DNA from: Myxococcales bacterium | GTDB lineage: Bacteria; Myxococcota; Myxococcia; Myxococcales; Myxococcaceae | Length of the DNA: 64,000 nt | NCBI GenBank assembly: GCA_016191815.1 | Contig: JACPVI010000053.1 | Span: 1 to 64,000, forward strand | Reading direction: 5' to 3' | Part shown: positions 56,743 through 64,000 of the stretch, one piece after another | Layout of the letters: each line of letters opens with the position of its first letter | Numbering within the stretch: position 1 is the stretch's first letter | Notes under the pieces: model-generated | Databases searched by the model: none | What the model was told of the DNA's origin: nothing | The model's input: only the letters and a program-made list of their open reading frames with translations | Made by a program: the position numbers and the translations under genes

Positions 56743-57723
56743 GTGACCCAGCCGGCCCGCCCGCTCAACTCGCTGCTCGATCCCACGTCCGCCCGCGAGG
56801 CCATGGAGCGCGTCTCGCGAAACCTCGCTCGGGTCGTGCTCGGCAAGCCCCGGCAGATCCAGCTCGCGGTGAGCTGCCTGGTCGCCCGCGGCCACCTGCT
56901 CCTGGAGGACGTGCCGGGCGTCGGGAAGACGACGCTGGCCGAGGCGCTGGCCCGCTCCTGCGCGCTGAGCTTCGCCCGCATCCAGTTCACCGCCGACCTT
57001 TTGCCGGCGGACATCTTGGGGGCGCAGATCTTCCACGCGGGGCAGTCGCGCTTCGAGTTCCGGCCGGGGCCGCTGTTCCACCAACTGGTCCTCGCGGACG
57101 AGCTGAACCGCGCGCCGCCGAGGACCCAGTCCGCGCTGCTCGAGGCGATGTCGCAGGGACAGGTCACCGTGGACGGCGTCACCCACCCTCTGCCCGCCAG
57201 CTTCACGGTGGTGGCCACCCAGAACCCTTCCGACTTCTCCGGCACGTATCCCTTGCCCGACTCCCAGCTCGATCGGTTCCTCATGCGGCTCACCCTCGGG
57301 CATCCCTCGCCCAAGATCGAGGCGGAGCTGTTGAGGACACGGGGCGCCGAAGATCCGCTGCGGGGGCTCGCGAGCGCGATCACCGCGGAAGAGCTGCTGG
57401 GCCTGCAGAAGCTCGCCGCCGCGGCGAGCGTCGACGAGTCGGTGGCGGAATACGCGGTGCGCCTCGCCACCGCCACCCGAGAGCATCCGGACATCGACCG
57501 CGGAGCCTCGACCCGGGCGGCCCTCTCGCTGGTGGCCGCGGCCAAGGCCCACGCCCTGTGGGATTCCCGCGACTTCGTCACTCCGGGCGACGTGAAGGCC
57601 GCCCTGGTGCCCACGCTCTCACACCGCATGCTCCTCAAGAGCGCGGTGCAGGGGGCCTACGCGCGCGACGAGGCGGCGCACCTTCTGGAAGAGATCGCCA
57701 GGAAAGTCCCGGCCCCGAGGTGA
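56743..57723 (+). CDS. MoxR-type AAA+ ATPase
   Basis: The 326-residue protein has Walker A DVPGVGKTTLAEALA, LPADILGAQIF, Walker B LVLADELNRAPPRTQSALLE, sensor 1 (VVATQNPSDFSGTYPLPDSQ) and sensor 2 in RAALSLVAAAKAHALWDSRD. MoxR ATPases act as chaperones that mature partner proteins, often with VWA or DUF58 proteins. The GTG at 56743 is the likeliest start but lacks a good ribosome binding site. It overlaps the DUF58 gene (GTGA), forming the first gene of a three-gene operon. Confidence 0.92.
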   Translation: MTQPARPLNSLLDPTSAREAMERVSRNLARVVLGKPRQIQLAVSCLVARGHLLLEDVPGVGKTTLAEALARSCALSFARIQFTADLLPADILGAQIFHAGQSRFEFRPGPLFHQLVLADELNRAPPRTQSALLEAMSQGQVTVDGVTHPLPASFTVVATQNPSDFSGTYPLPDSQLDRFLMRLTLGHPSPKIEAELLRTRGAEDPLRGLASAITAEELLGLQKLAAAASVDESVAEYAVRLATATREHPDIDRGASTRAALSLVAAAKAHALWDSRDFVTPGDVKAALVPTLSHRMLLKSAVQGAYARDEAAHLLEEIARKVPAPR

Positions 57724-58667
57724 ACCCCCGCGCGCTCTGGCCTCGAGTCCGAGCGTTCCTGCGGCCGCCGCGGACGCTGAAGATCACCCGTGCCGGGAGG
57801 ACCTTCCTGGTGGTGACCATCGGGGTCGGGCTGGGGGCGCTCAACACCGGCAACAATCTGCTCTACCTGGTCCTAGGAGTGCTGCTGGGCACGATCATCG
57901 CCTCGGGGGTGCTCTCGGAGTCGGCCTTGCGCGGCCTCAGGCTCCGCAGGCTGGGCACCGAGTCTGCCCATGCCGGAGAGCCCTTCGCCTACCGCTATGC
58001 GTTGTCGAAGGCCTCTGGCGCCTCCTTCGCCCTCACCCTCTCCGAGCACGGCGCGGAGGTCTCCGGCGAGGGCAGCCTGGCCTACCTCGCGCCGGGAGCG
58101 GAAGCGGTGGTGCGCGCCGACCTCACCGCTCCGAGGCGGGGGCCAAAGCGCCTCAGGGGCGTCAAGGTGACCACCACCTTTCCGCTCGGGCTGTTCGCGA
58201 AGAGCCGGGTCATCGAGCTGGAAGATCTGCTCTTGGTCTACCCCCGCCGCGGCTACACCTGCGCGGATCCTCCCGAGCAGGCCAGTGGCCCGGTCGGCGA
58301 GGGCGGCAACCCCAGGAGGCGCGACGGCACCGGAGACCTTCTCGGGCTGCGCGAGCTTTCCTTCGGGGAGGACGCGCGGCGCGTGCACTGGGTGAAGAGC
58401 GCCTCGGTTGGCAAGCTGCTCCGCACCGAGCGCGAGCGCGAGGAGCGGAGGCAGTACACGCTGGAGGTGGAGGGCCTCGAGGTGAGCGAGGCCCTGGACC
58501 GGCGCTGTGAGGAGGCGGCGGCGATCGCTCACCGGCTGCTCGGCGCCGGGCACGAGGTGGGACTTCGGGCGGGAGGCCGACGCCTCCGGCCAGCTTCCGG
58601 GTCCGGGCAGGAGCGGCGGATCCTCACCGCCCTCGCGTGGCTGGGATTTGGAGAGGCAGCGCGGTGA
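57720..58667 (+). CDS. DUF58-family membrane protein
   Basis: The 315-residue protein has two adjacent N-terminal membrane helices (TFLVVTIGVGLGALNTGN and LLYLVLGVLLGTIIASGVLS). The body ends with the family motif (RDGTGDLLGLRELSFGEDAR then RVHWVKSASVGKLLRTERER). DUF58 proteins work with MoxR ATPases and transglutaminase-like proteins, probably in envelope or cell-wall processes. Both ends overlap neighbours by GTGA, so the three genes are translated together. Confidence 0.9.
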   Translation: MNPRALWPRVRAFLRPPRTLKITRAGRTFLVVTIGVGLGALNTGNNLLYLVLGVLLGTIIASGVLSESALRGLRLRRLGTESAHAGEPFAYRYALSKASGASFALTLSEHGAEVSGEGSLAYLAPGAEAVVRADLTAPRRGPKRLRGVKVTTTFPLGLFAKSRVIELEDLLLVYPRRGYTCADPPEQASGPVGEGGNPRRRDGTGDLLGLRELSFGEDARRVHWVKSASVGKLLRTEREREERRQYTLEVEGLEVSEALDRRCEEAAAIAHRLLGAGHEVGLRAGGRRLRPASGSGQERRILTALAWLGFGEAAR

Positions 58668-60643
58668 GCTACCAGGCGCGAGAGCGGCTGAGGACGGTGC
58701 TGAGGGACCTCGCCGCGGCGGCCGCGTTCGGCTCGATGGTCGTCTCGGGGAGCGTGCCCCTCTGGGCGGTGGCGATCTTCGCGATGTCTCTGGCGCTGGC
58801 GCTCTTCGGGAAGCGGATCCTGGAGGGGCGGGGGAAGCTCGCCGGCGTGGGCCTGGGGCTCTTGGCGCTGGCGGCTTTCGGCGTCGTGCTGCTAGGCCGG
58901 CTGGACCTGGTGGTGGCCGCTTGCGCCTTCGCCTCGGCGGTGACCTCCTATCGGATGCTGTCGGCGATGGGACCGGCGGCGGACCGCCAAGTATTGCTCA
59001 CCGGAGTGCTGATGCTCTCGGGCGGCGCGGCGCTCTCCGGCGATCTCCTGTTCGCGCCGTTCCTTGCCGCGTTCGCGCTCCTGGCGATCCCGGCCCTGGC
59101 CGTCGGCACGCTCGACTCGCCCATGGATCTGCCGGTGGGGCCTGTCCTCCGCCACGCCGCGGCAGGCGCCGCGCTGGCGCTTCTCGCCGGAGCTGCGGTG
59201 TTCATCGCCTTCCCCCGCCTCTCCTGGAGCCTCGGTGCGAGACGCACCTCTCCGGGCCTGGGCGGAGCCACCGCAGGCTTCTCCGAGCGGGTCCGGCTGG
59301 GCGGCCAAGGCAGCATCAAGACCAGCCCGCGCGTGGTGGCGCGCGTCCACATCTCCCCGGAGCCGGAAGCGGATCGACTCGACGCCTACTGGTTCGGCCG
59401 CGCCTTCGACACCTTCACCGGCCGGGAGTGGCGAGGGGCGGGTCGGCAGCTGGCACCCGCTCCATCGATCAAGCTCGGCCCGTCGGGCACCGAGATGTTG
59501 CGCCAGGAGATCGAGCTGCTGCCGGCGTACTCCGCGCGCACGCTGATCGGGCTGGATCCGGTAGTGTCGTTCGGACAGGCCGCCGCCCACACCCAGGGCG
59601 GGACGGGCCGGACCCAGCTCGTGGAGGTGGAGGGAGAAGAGGTTCGCTTCGCAGAGGACGCGCTCGCCTACACCTACTACGCGTACAGCCTGGCCTTCCC
59701 TCTGCCGCGGAAGGAGAGGATCAGCCGGGACCGCTTCCTCTCGCTCCCGGAGCCGCTCGATCCACGGGTCGGCGCGCTGGCGCGGAGGATCGCGGGCGGC
59801 GAGCGAGACCCACTCGCGGCGGCGCGAAAGCTGGCCGAGCACCTCCGTTCCGAGTATCGCTACACCCTGGAGCTTCCCGGGGAGGTGGAGGATCCCCTCG
59901 CCGACTTCCTCTTCGAGCGCAAGGAGGGGCACTGCGAGCACTTCGCCACCGCCCTGGCGGTGATGCTGCGGACCTTGGGCTACCCCTCGCGGGTGGCGGG
60001 TGGCTTCTTCGGCGGCGAGCGCGTGCGCGGCTCCTTCGTGCTCAGGGCGGGGGACGCTCACGCCTGGACCCAGGTGTTCGTTGAGGGCCGCGGCTTCGTC
60101 ACGGTGGACGCCACCCCGGACGCCAACCGCGCCGGCCAGCCCGCGCCGCTGCTCGAGTGGCTCTCGCTGCGCTACGAGGAGCTGGAGTCGCACTGGCGGG
60201 GCTGGGTCCTGGACTACACGCTGAGAGATCAGATCGATCTCGCCTACGCGCTGGTCCGGCCTCCGCGGGAACCATCGGTGGGAGCCACGCTCCCGCCGCT
60301 CCGCGCCTGGCTCGCGGCTGCGCTCGCCGGGGCGTGCGCCTATTCGGTCTGGAGAGCGCTCACCCGCCGGGCCGGCCGCCCGCGGCGGCACCGCGCCAGC
60401 ACCCTCCTCGACGGCATCGAGCGGATTCTCGCCGCCGAGGGAATCGAACGGAGAGCGGGAGAGACCACCGAGGAGCTCTCGGTGCGGCTCGCCAGCGGGC
60501 GTCACCCGTGGGCGCCCGAGGTATCGAGGGCGACGCGCCGATACCTGGAGGCGCGCTTCGGGCGGAGGCCGCTCGGGCCAGGGGAGCGGGAGGCGCTGCT
60601 CGAGGGCCTTCGCCGTTCGGCCCCGGGCAGGCGGCGCGTCTGA
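58664..60643 (+). CDS. TgpA-like transglutaminase membrane protein
   Basis: The 659-residue protein has about six N-terminal membrane helices, then a periplasmic transglutaminase-like domain. The triad is Cys424 (KEGHCEHFATAL), His466 (DAHAWTQVFV) and Asp482 (VTVDATPDAN). A last helix near residue 550 (RAWLAAALAGACAYSVWRAL) and a basic cytoplasmic tail follow. Proteins of this plan (TgpA/TransglutN) are found with MoxR and DUF58 and are thought to modify periplasmic proteins. The GTG start at 58664 overlaps the DUF58 stop. Confidence 0.92.
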   Translation: MSYQARERLRTVLRDLAAAAAFGSMVVSGSVPLWAVAIFAMSLALALFGKRILEGRGKLAGVGLGLLALAAFGVVLLGRLDLVVAACAFASAVTSYRMLSAMGPAADRQVLLTGVLMLSGGAALSGDLLFAPFLAAFALLAIPALAVGTLDSPMDLPVGPVLRHAAAGAALALLAGAAVFIAFPRLSWSLGARRTSPGLGGATAGFSERVRLGGQGSIKTSPRVVARVHISPEPEADRLDAYWFGRAFDTFTGREWRGAGRQLAPAPSIKLGPSGTEMLRQEIELLPAYSARTLIGLDPVVSFGQAAAHTQGGTGRTQLVEVEGEEVRFAEDALAYTYYAYSLAFPLPRKERISRDRFLSLPEPLDPRVGALARRIAGGERDPLAAARKLAEHLRSEYRYTLELPGEVEDPLADFLFERKEGHCEHFATALAVMLRTLGYPSRVAGGFFGGERVRGSFVLRAGDAHAWTQVFVEGRGFVTVDATPDANRAGQPAPLLEWLSLRYEELESHWRGWVLDYTLRDQIDLAYALVRPPREPSVGATLPPLRAWLAAALAGACAYSVWRALTRRAGRPRRHRASTLLDGIERILAAEGIERRAGETTEELSVRLASGRHPWAPEVSRATRRYLEARFGRRPLGPGEREALLEGLRRSAPGRRRV

Positions 60644-60680
60644 TAGAAGGGCGCGAAGGAACCACCGGTGGGAGAGATGG

Positions 60681-60902
60681 CACCTCCGAAGCACGCAGGT
60701 CGAGATCCGGAGGAATGGCAACAGCGGCGACGTCGACTACGCCTTCCAGGTGGTCAGCTTCACCGATGGGACCTCCGTGCGCTCGGGAGCGGACGTGTGT
60801 TCGCACGAGTTGCGGAGCACCGGCCGCTCAGGCTCGCCGGCCGGTGAGCCGGGGAGCACCAAGCAGCTTCGCGTCGGGAGCAGGACGTGGTCGCAGACCT
60901 GA
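60681..60902 (+). pseudogene. short coding fragment of unknown origin
   Basis: The frame reads VEIRRNGNSGDVDYAFQVVS then FTDGTSVRSGADVCSHELRS and stops at 60900-60902. It looks like protein-coding sequence, but no start or full domain is present and the frame breaks upstream near 60681. It is about 73 codons long. It is probably the eroded end of a larger gene lost at the edge of the transglutaminase operon. Confidence 0.35.
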
Positions 60903-60936
60903 ACTTGAACGTGGTCGTCGGTGAACGCGAGCCCGA

Positions 60937-61578
60937 TCAGGCGTCGGGCGGAAGGATCGACGAGACGGCGACCTCGATGGCTTGTGCCCCCAGCTCGAGC
61001 CGAACCGACTCTCCCCGCTTGAACACCGCGCTGTGCGCGTATCGCTCTTCCTGGGGGATCGGCACGCGGAAGGCTTCCATCTGACGATCCGGCAGGTTGA
61101 CGATCCAGTACGTCGGCACGCCCGTGGCCGCGTACAACCGCAGCTTGGTGGTCCGGTCGTAGTGAAGGGAGCTCTCGGCGACCTCGATCGCCACCGCGAC
61201 GTCTTCCGGCCCGGGATGGCGTGCGGAGTAGTCCGTGGCGGCGCCGCGCACCACCGAGGCATCGGGCTCGGGCTCGCTGGTGGCAGAGAGCGTCACCGGT
61301 TGCTGGACTCGAACGTGATGCCCGAACGGCTCGACCGATCGATCGAGCTGGCCTAGGCGGGTGACCACCAGCGAGTGTTCAGTGCTGATGACCATCGGGT
61401 TCCCCTCTGGCCCGCGGTCCTTGCGGACGAGGAGGCCATCGATGAGCTCGATTGGCTCCCCGTCGCGCAAGATGCCGGCAGCAATCATGCGATGCACCTG
61501 CTCGACGGTCAAACGGAAGACTCCAGCCCTGGCCGGGGAGGCCTGCTCGAGCCCTCGGGTCTCGTTGGAGTGAGGCAC
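60937..61578 (-). CDS. Uma2-family (PD-(D/E)xK) protein
   Basis: The 213-residue protein has the Uma2/DUF820 layout: YNALV precedes the start, then FRLTVEQVHRMIAAGIL, the (G)EPIELIDGLLVRK block, EPDASVVRG with the nuclease Asp and VAIEVAESSLHYDRTTKLRL with the E.K-like residues, then YAATGVPTYWIVNL. The family is widespread and mostly of unknown role, often in mobile or toxin-antitoxin contexts. The GTG at 61578 is the likely start. It is followed upstream by a terminator belonging to the TRL-like gene. Confidence 0.85.
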   Translation of the reverse strand: MPHSNETRGLEQASPARAGVFRLTVEQVHRMIAAGILRDGEPIELIDGLLVRKDRGPEGNPMVISTEHSLVVTRLGQLDRSVEPFGHHVRVQQPVTLSATSEPEPDASVVRGAATDYSARHPGPEDVAVAIEVAESSLHYDRTTKLRLYAATGVPTYWIVNLPDRQMEAFRVPIPQEERYAHSAVFKRGESVRLELGAQAIEVAVSSILPPDA

Positions 61579-61638
61579 GAGGGCATTATAGGCGCACCGG
61601 CCTGCGCCTGCCCGCGAGCGCCCCTTTCCATCGGCCGC

Positions 61639-61671
61639 AAAAAAATGAAAGGGAGCGCGGGTGGCGCTCCC
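61639..61671 (-). terminator. rho-independent terminator of the TRL-like gene
   Basis: On the minus strand GGGAGCGC and GCGCTCCC form an 8-bp stem with a 5-base loop, followed by TTTCATTTTTTT. It lies 28 bases past the stop of the TRL-like lipoprotein gene. It is the cleanest terminator in the window. Confidence 0.9.
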
Positions 61672-61699
61672 CTTCGGTGCGACTGTCGGGAGTGCAGGA

Positions 61700-62032
61700 C
61701 TACTCGCCGGAGACGACGACGCAGTACTTCGCGTACAGGCCAAGGATGTTGCTGTACTTGTTGTCGACCACGCCGATCTTGGTGATTCCGGCGTTCGCCG
61801 CGGCCTGCTGCACCGACGCGTCGCCGGTGGTGATGATCCCGAGGATACTGGCAGCGCAGGCTTCACCCTTCTTGGCCGCGCTGATCGCGTTGTCGGTCAC
61901 CGCCTCGTTCGCCATGGTGTCCGAGTAGAGGTCAGCAGGGCCCCCCGCCACGCGGCGGCTCATGAACGCCATGCCCGCCAGGCATCCCGAAAGGAGCGGC
62001 ATCAAGACTACGAGTGCTAGCAGCTTCTTCAC
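61700..62032 (-). CDS. TRL-like family lipoprotein
   Basis: The 110-residue product has a lipoprotein signal (ALVVLMPLLSGC, Cys17) and a mature part with GEACAASILGIITTGDASVQ, ITKIGVVDNKYSNILGLYAK and YCVVVSGE. This matches the TRL domain (named after a tRNA-linked locus), small lipoproteins seen in many Gram-negatives without known function. The start is GTG at 62032, with GGGAGG about 7 bases upstream. The gene ends at a strong terminator, so it is monocistronic. Confidence 0.85.
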   Translation of the reverse strand: MKKLLALVVLMPLLSGCLAGMAFMSRRVAGGPADLYSDTMANEAVTDNAISAAKKGEACAASILGIITTGDASVQQAAANAGITKIGVVDNKYSNILGLYAKYCVVVSGE

Positions 62033-62235
62033 GTGTTCCCTCCCTAGCGCCTCATTGGACCTAAGCTCGAGGCGGCGCCGCTTCTTACCGTTTTTCAGCC
62101 GCGGCGCAAACGGTTTTGAACAATCCGTCGGAGGGCTCGGCCTCGAGCAGCGGCGGAGTTTCCAGTCGTTGCGGCGGCGATGGCGATGCGATAGGGAAAC
62201 GAGCGCTCACCAGGGGCGAGCGCCGGAGGGCAACC

Positions 62236-62916
62236 ATGTTCGCAGGGCTTTTAGCAGTCGCGGCGTCGGTCGCGGCTGGGGCCTCCGATCCGTGCACGGA
62301 GATTCGCTCGGTGCGCGCTCTGGCAGTCAAGGACGGATTGGATGACGCGACCCTGCTCACGCTGGAGCGGCGCTACTGCGGCACGAAGTCCGCCAGTCTC
62401 AGCGCCCCGCCGCTGCCGAGCCCCTCTGGGGGGCAGGCCGCCATCTCGCCGGAGTGTGAGGAGTTCCGGCTGCTCGCGGTGCTGGCCCGCATCGGAGATG
62501 CCGCCGAGACAGTGCAACAGACCATCGATCACCAGGTTGGCCGCGTGTGCAGCCAGGACGGAGTGGACGTGACCCGCTGGCCGGCCGGAGGCCTGGCTCG
62601 CTCTTCGACCGGGGCGCTGAACTATCCCCAGGGGAAGACCGCCAAGAGCACCACCGGCAACTGGTACTACCCCAACGGCACGGTCGCCAAGTACGCGACC
62701 GGTTCCTGGAACTACCCCGACGGGAAGACCGCCCGGTACTCCGACGGGAGCTGGCGCGCGCCAAAGGGAGGAGCCACCACCGCGCAGGTGGTGCTGGAAG
62801 CGGCCTGCGCGCAAAGGGACTGCTCCGAGGTCCGCAGCACCATCGACGCGATGAGCCCCGATCTGAAGACGGCGACGATCATCGGCCTGGCGTGGCAGGC
62901 CTCGAAGCGGAAGTAG
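62236..62916 (+). CDS. secreted protein with W/YP-N-G repeats
   Basis: The 226-residue product has a short signal peptide (MFAGLLAVAASVAAGAS) and a helical N-terminal part with two cysteines. A run of about four short repeats follows: LNYPQGKTAKSTTG, NWYYPNGTVAKYATG, SWNYPDGKTARYSDG and SWRAPKG. A C-terminal helical part follows (VVLEAACAQRDCSEVRSTID). Each repeat is about 15 residues with an aromatic-YP-x-G core, similar in style to MORN repeats. GGAGGG lies about 7 bases before the ATG. Its 3' end overlaps the convergent SAF gene. Confidence 0.78.
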   Translation: MFAGLLAVAASVAAGASDPCTEIRSVRALAVKDGLDDATLLTLERRYCGTKSASLSAPPLPSPSGGQAAISPECEEFRLLAVLARIGDAAETVQQTIDHQVGRVCSQDGVDVTRWPAGGLARSSTGALNYPQGKTAKSTTGNWYYPNGTVAKYATGSWNYPDGKTARYSDGSWRAPKGGATTAQVVLEAACAQRDCSEVRSTIDAMSPDLKTATIIGLAWQASKRK

Positions 62917-63262
62917 CGTTCCCGCTGCAGAGGGCTTCGCACCACCCGGCATCGGGAGCGAGGAAGGCTCCAGAGAGCACTGGATCTCCCAGCGCGAGCG
63001 CCACCGCGGCGGCGCGGCCGACCACCTCGTCCTTCCGGATCGGGGTGAGCATGGACGGCGTCACGCAACTGACTGGCACCTTCTGAACCACCACCTGGTC
63101 GCGGCTGACCGTGGCCCCCCGGGCGATGGGAGTGCCGGCGATCAACACCTGTGTTTCCTCCGGCCGAGCGGTCGCCGCCCCCAGCGAGCTGCCGAGGATC
63201 CAGCCGATCGCGCCGCCTGCCATCAGGCCCGTGGTCAACGTCTTCCAGCGACTGCGGTCCAT
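62879..63262 (-). CDS. SAF-domain protein
   Basis: The 127-residue protein has an N-terminal membrane anchor (LTTGLMAGGAIGWILGSSLG) and a SAF domain (VLIAGTPIARGATVSRDQVV, MLTPIRKDEVVGRAAAVALA and LGDPVLSGAFLAPDA), as in CpaB/RcpC pilus-assembly proteins and related periplasmic factors. It is shorter than CpaB and has no neighbouring pilus genes. Its 3' end overlaps the repeat-protein gene by 38 bases on the opposite strand. Confidence 0.8.
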   Translation of the reverse strand: MDRSRWKTLTTGLMAGGAIGWILGSSLGAATARPEETQVLIAGTPIARGATVSRDQVVVQKVPVSCVTPSMLTPIRKDEVVGRAAAVALALGDPVLSGAFLAPDAGWCEALCSGNATSASRPATPGR

Positions 63263-63365
63263 GTGACGGGCAGATACCAGCTTTCATGCCCTTCGGGGCA
63301 GCTGGCGTGCGCCCGCCCCGCTCCTGGGTGCAGCCGGGCGAGGTTGCCACTAATCCGCGGGATCA

Positions 63366-63380
63366 GGAGGCGAGCGCGTG
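63366..63380 (+). promoter_or_regulatory. strong ribosome binding site for a possible extended rpoH start
   Basis: GGAGG at 63366-63370 lies 7 bases before a GTG at 63378-63380. From that GTG the frame is open without stops for 81 codons into the rpoH-type coding sequence. A second GGAGG (63606-63610) precedes the ATG at 63621. The region 63263-63377 has no other visible gene. Confidence 0.5.
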
Positions 63381-63620
63381 AACCGCAAAGGGATGGACGT
63401 TCCCAATTCGCCGGAGTGGCCGCCTCGACCGGGCGAGGCTGTAGAGGTTACCGCTGGGGCACCCTGCATTGCGGTGCCCGAGCGCAACCCACCGTCGGGG
63501 CTGGCGAAACGCGAGGGCGCCCCTGGCACCCCGGTTGCTCGCCGGCAGGGGAAGCCGCGCGGGCCGGTCCGGAGGCAGAGAGCGGCCCGCGCCACGGATC
63601 TCAACGGAGGAAGCGTTCCG

Positions 63621-64000
63621 ATGCACACCGCCAGCGAGCAGTCCTCCTCGAGCTCCTTGTCGATGTATCTCGCGGAGATCAACCGCTACCCGCTGCTCAC
63701 CGTCGACGAGGAGCAGCGGCTTGCCCGCCGGTACAAGCGGGGAGACTTTCACGCCGGGCACCGGCTGGTGACCTCCAACCTCCGGTTCGTGGTGAAGGTC
63801 AGCTACGAGTACCGGTCGTACGGCATCAAGATGGCGGATCTCATCCAGGAGGGAAACATCGGGTTGATGAAGGCGGTACAGAAGTTCGAGCCCGACAAGG
63901 GCATCCGACTCATTTCCTACGCGGTGTGGTGGATCAGGGCCTACATCCAAAACTACATCCTCAAGAGCTGGTCGCTGGTGAAGCTCGGCACGACGCAGGC
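63621..64000 (+). CDS. rpoH: RNA polymerase sigma-32 (RpoH-type) factor, partial
   Basis: The first 126 residues are present; the gene is cut by the window end. Sigma region 1.2 and region 2 are visible: [39 protein letters not shown] and [20 protein letters not shown]. Region 2.3-2.4 reads [31 protein letters not shown] at the window end is the RpoH signature that separates heat-shock sigma factors from RpoD. Myxobacteria have several RpoH-type factors used in development. The ATG has GGAGG 10 bases upstream; an extended form from 63378 is also possible. Confidence 0.93.
   Translation, partial: MHTASEQSSSSSLSMYLAEINRYPLLTVDEEQRLARRYKRGDFHAGHRLVTSNLRFVVKVSYEYRSYGIKMADLIQEGNIGLMKAVQKFEPDKGIRLISYAVWWIRAYIQNYILKSWSLVKLGTTQ

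Overview
The window reads as a chromosomal stretch from a GC-rich Myxococcota bacterium (myxobacteria or a close relative). The evidence is the density of FHA, TPR, PilZ and Ser/Thr-kinase genes, Cys-rich lipoproteins, a PocR-type sigma-54 activator and, above all, a contiguous Glt/Nfs-type trans-envelope gene cluster, a machine known from myxobacteria. I did not see tRNA, rRNA or CRISPR arrays.

Layout. 1-1463: accessory debris, with the frameshifted end of a toxin-like gene, a small gene coupled to it by an ATGA overlap, and the 3' end of a transposase. 1714-8416 (+): hutH and a 1687-residue TPR protein. 8429-15823 (-): a housekeeping run of greA, recG, pcm, a zinc-ribbon gene, thrC, a small membrane protein, tmk and a CinA-like gene, mostly with overlaps or short gaps. 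15993-20629: an FHA protein, carB and a secreted protein. 20639-25029 (-): aminotransferase, coaD, rsmD, an unrecognised gene and a cation-efflux protein. 25135-32586 (+): PocR-AAA+ regulator, alpha/beta hydrolase, a metallopeptidase/beta-propeller/outer-membrane-barrel fusion, and typA.

32657-48937 (-) is the centrepiece. Read 5' to 3' (right to left) it encodes a VWA-domain lipoprotein resembling the gliding adhesin CglB, two outer-membrane barrels (GltA/GltB-like), a periplasmic TPR protein (GltC-like), a small PilP/GspC-like periplasmic protein, a 1177-residue TPR protein (GltD/AgmU-like), a TPR lipoprotein (GltE/AglT-like), a small periplasmic protein (GltF-like), an FHA-TM-AgmX protein (GltG-like), a second GltG-like protein without FHA, a third barrel (GltH-like) and a PilZ-PilZ-kinase. 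The order matches the A-to-H order of the M. xanthus nfs operon, with at least three additions. The gltI/gltJ genes and the AglRQS motor are not in the window, so any motor must lie elsewhere. Function (gliding, surface-polymer handling or something else) cannot be read from the sequence.

49124-56633: a MazE/VapC-like toxin-antitoxin pair, a Cys-rich lipoprotein, an isolated rplC, a coiled-coil protein, a HupE-like membrane protein behind a striking 32-bp inverted repeat, a zinc-ribbon protein, a 54-residue membrane protein and a STAS-like protein. 56743-60643 (+): a tightly coupled moxR, DUF58, transglutaminase operon. 60681-64000: a gene fragment, a Uma2 protein, a TRL-like lipoprotein with a clear terminator, a secreted repeat protein, a SAF-domain protein and the start of an rpoH-type sigma factor cut by the window end. 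Four copies of a REP-like palindrome sit at gene 3' ends throughout the window.
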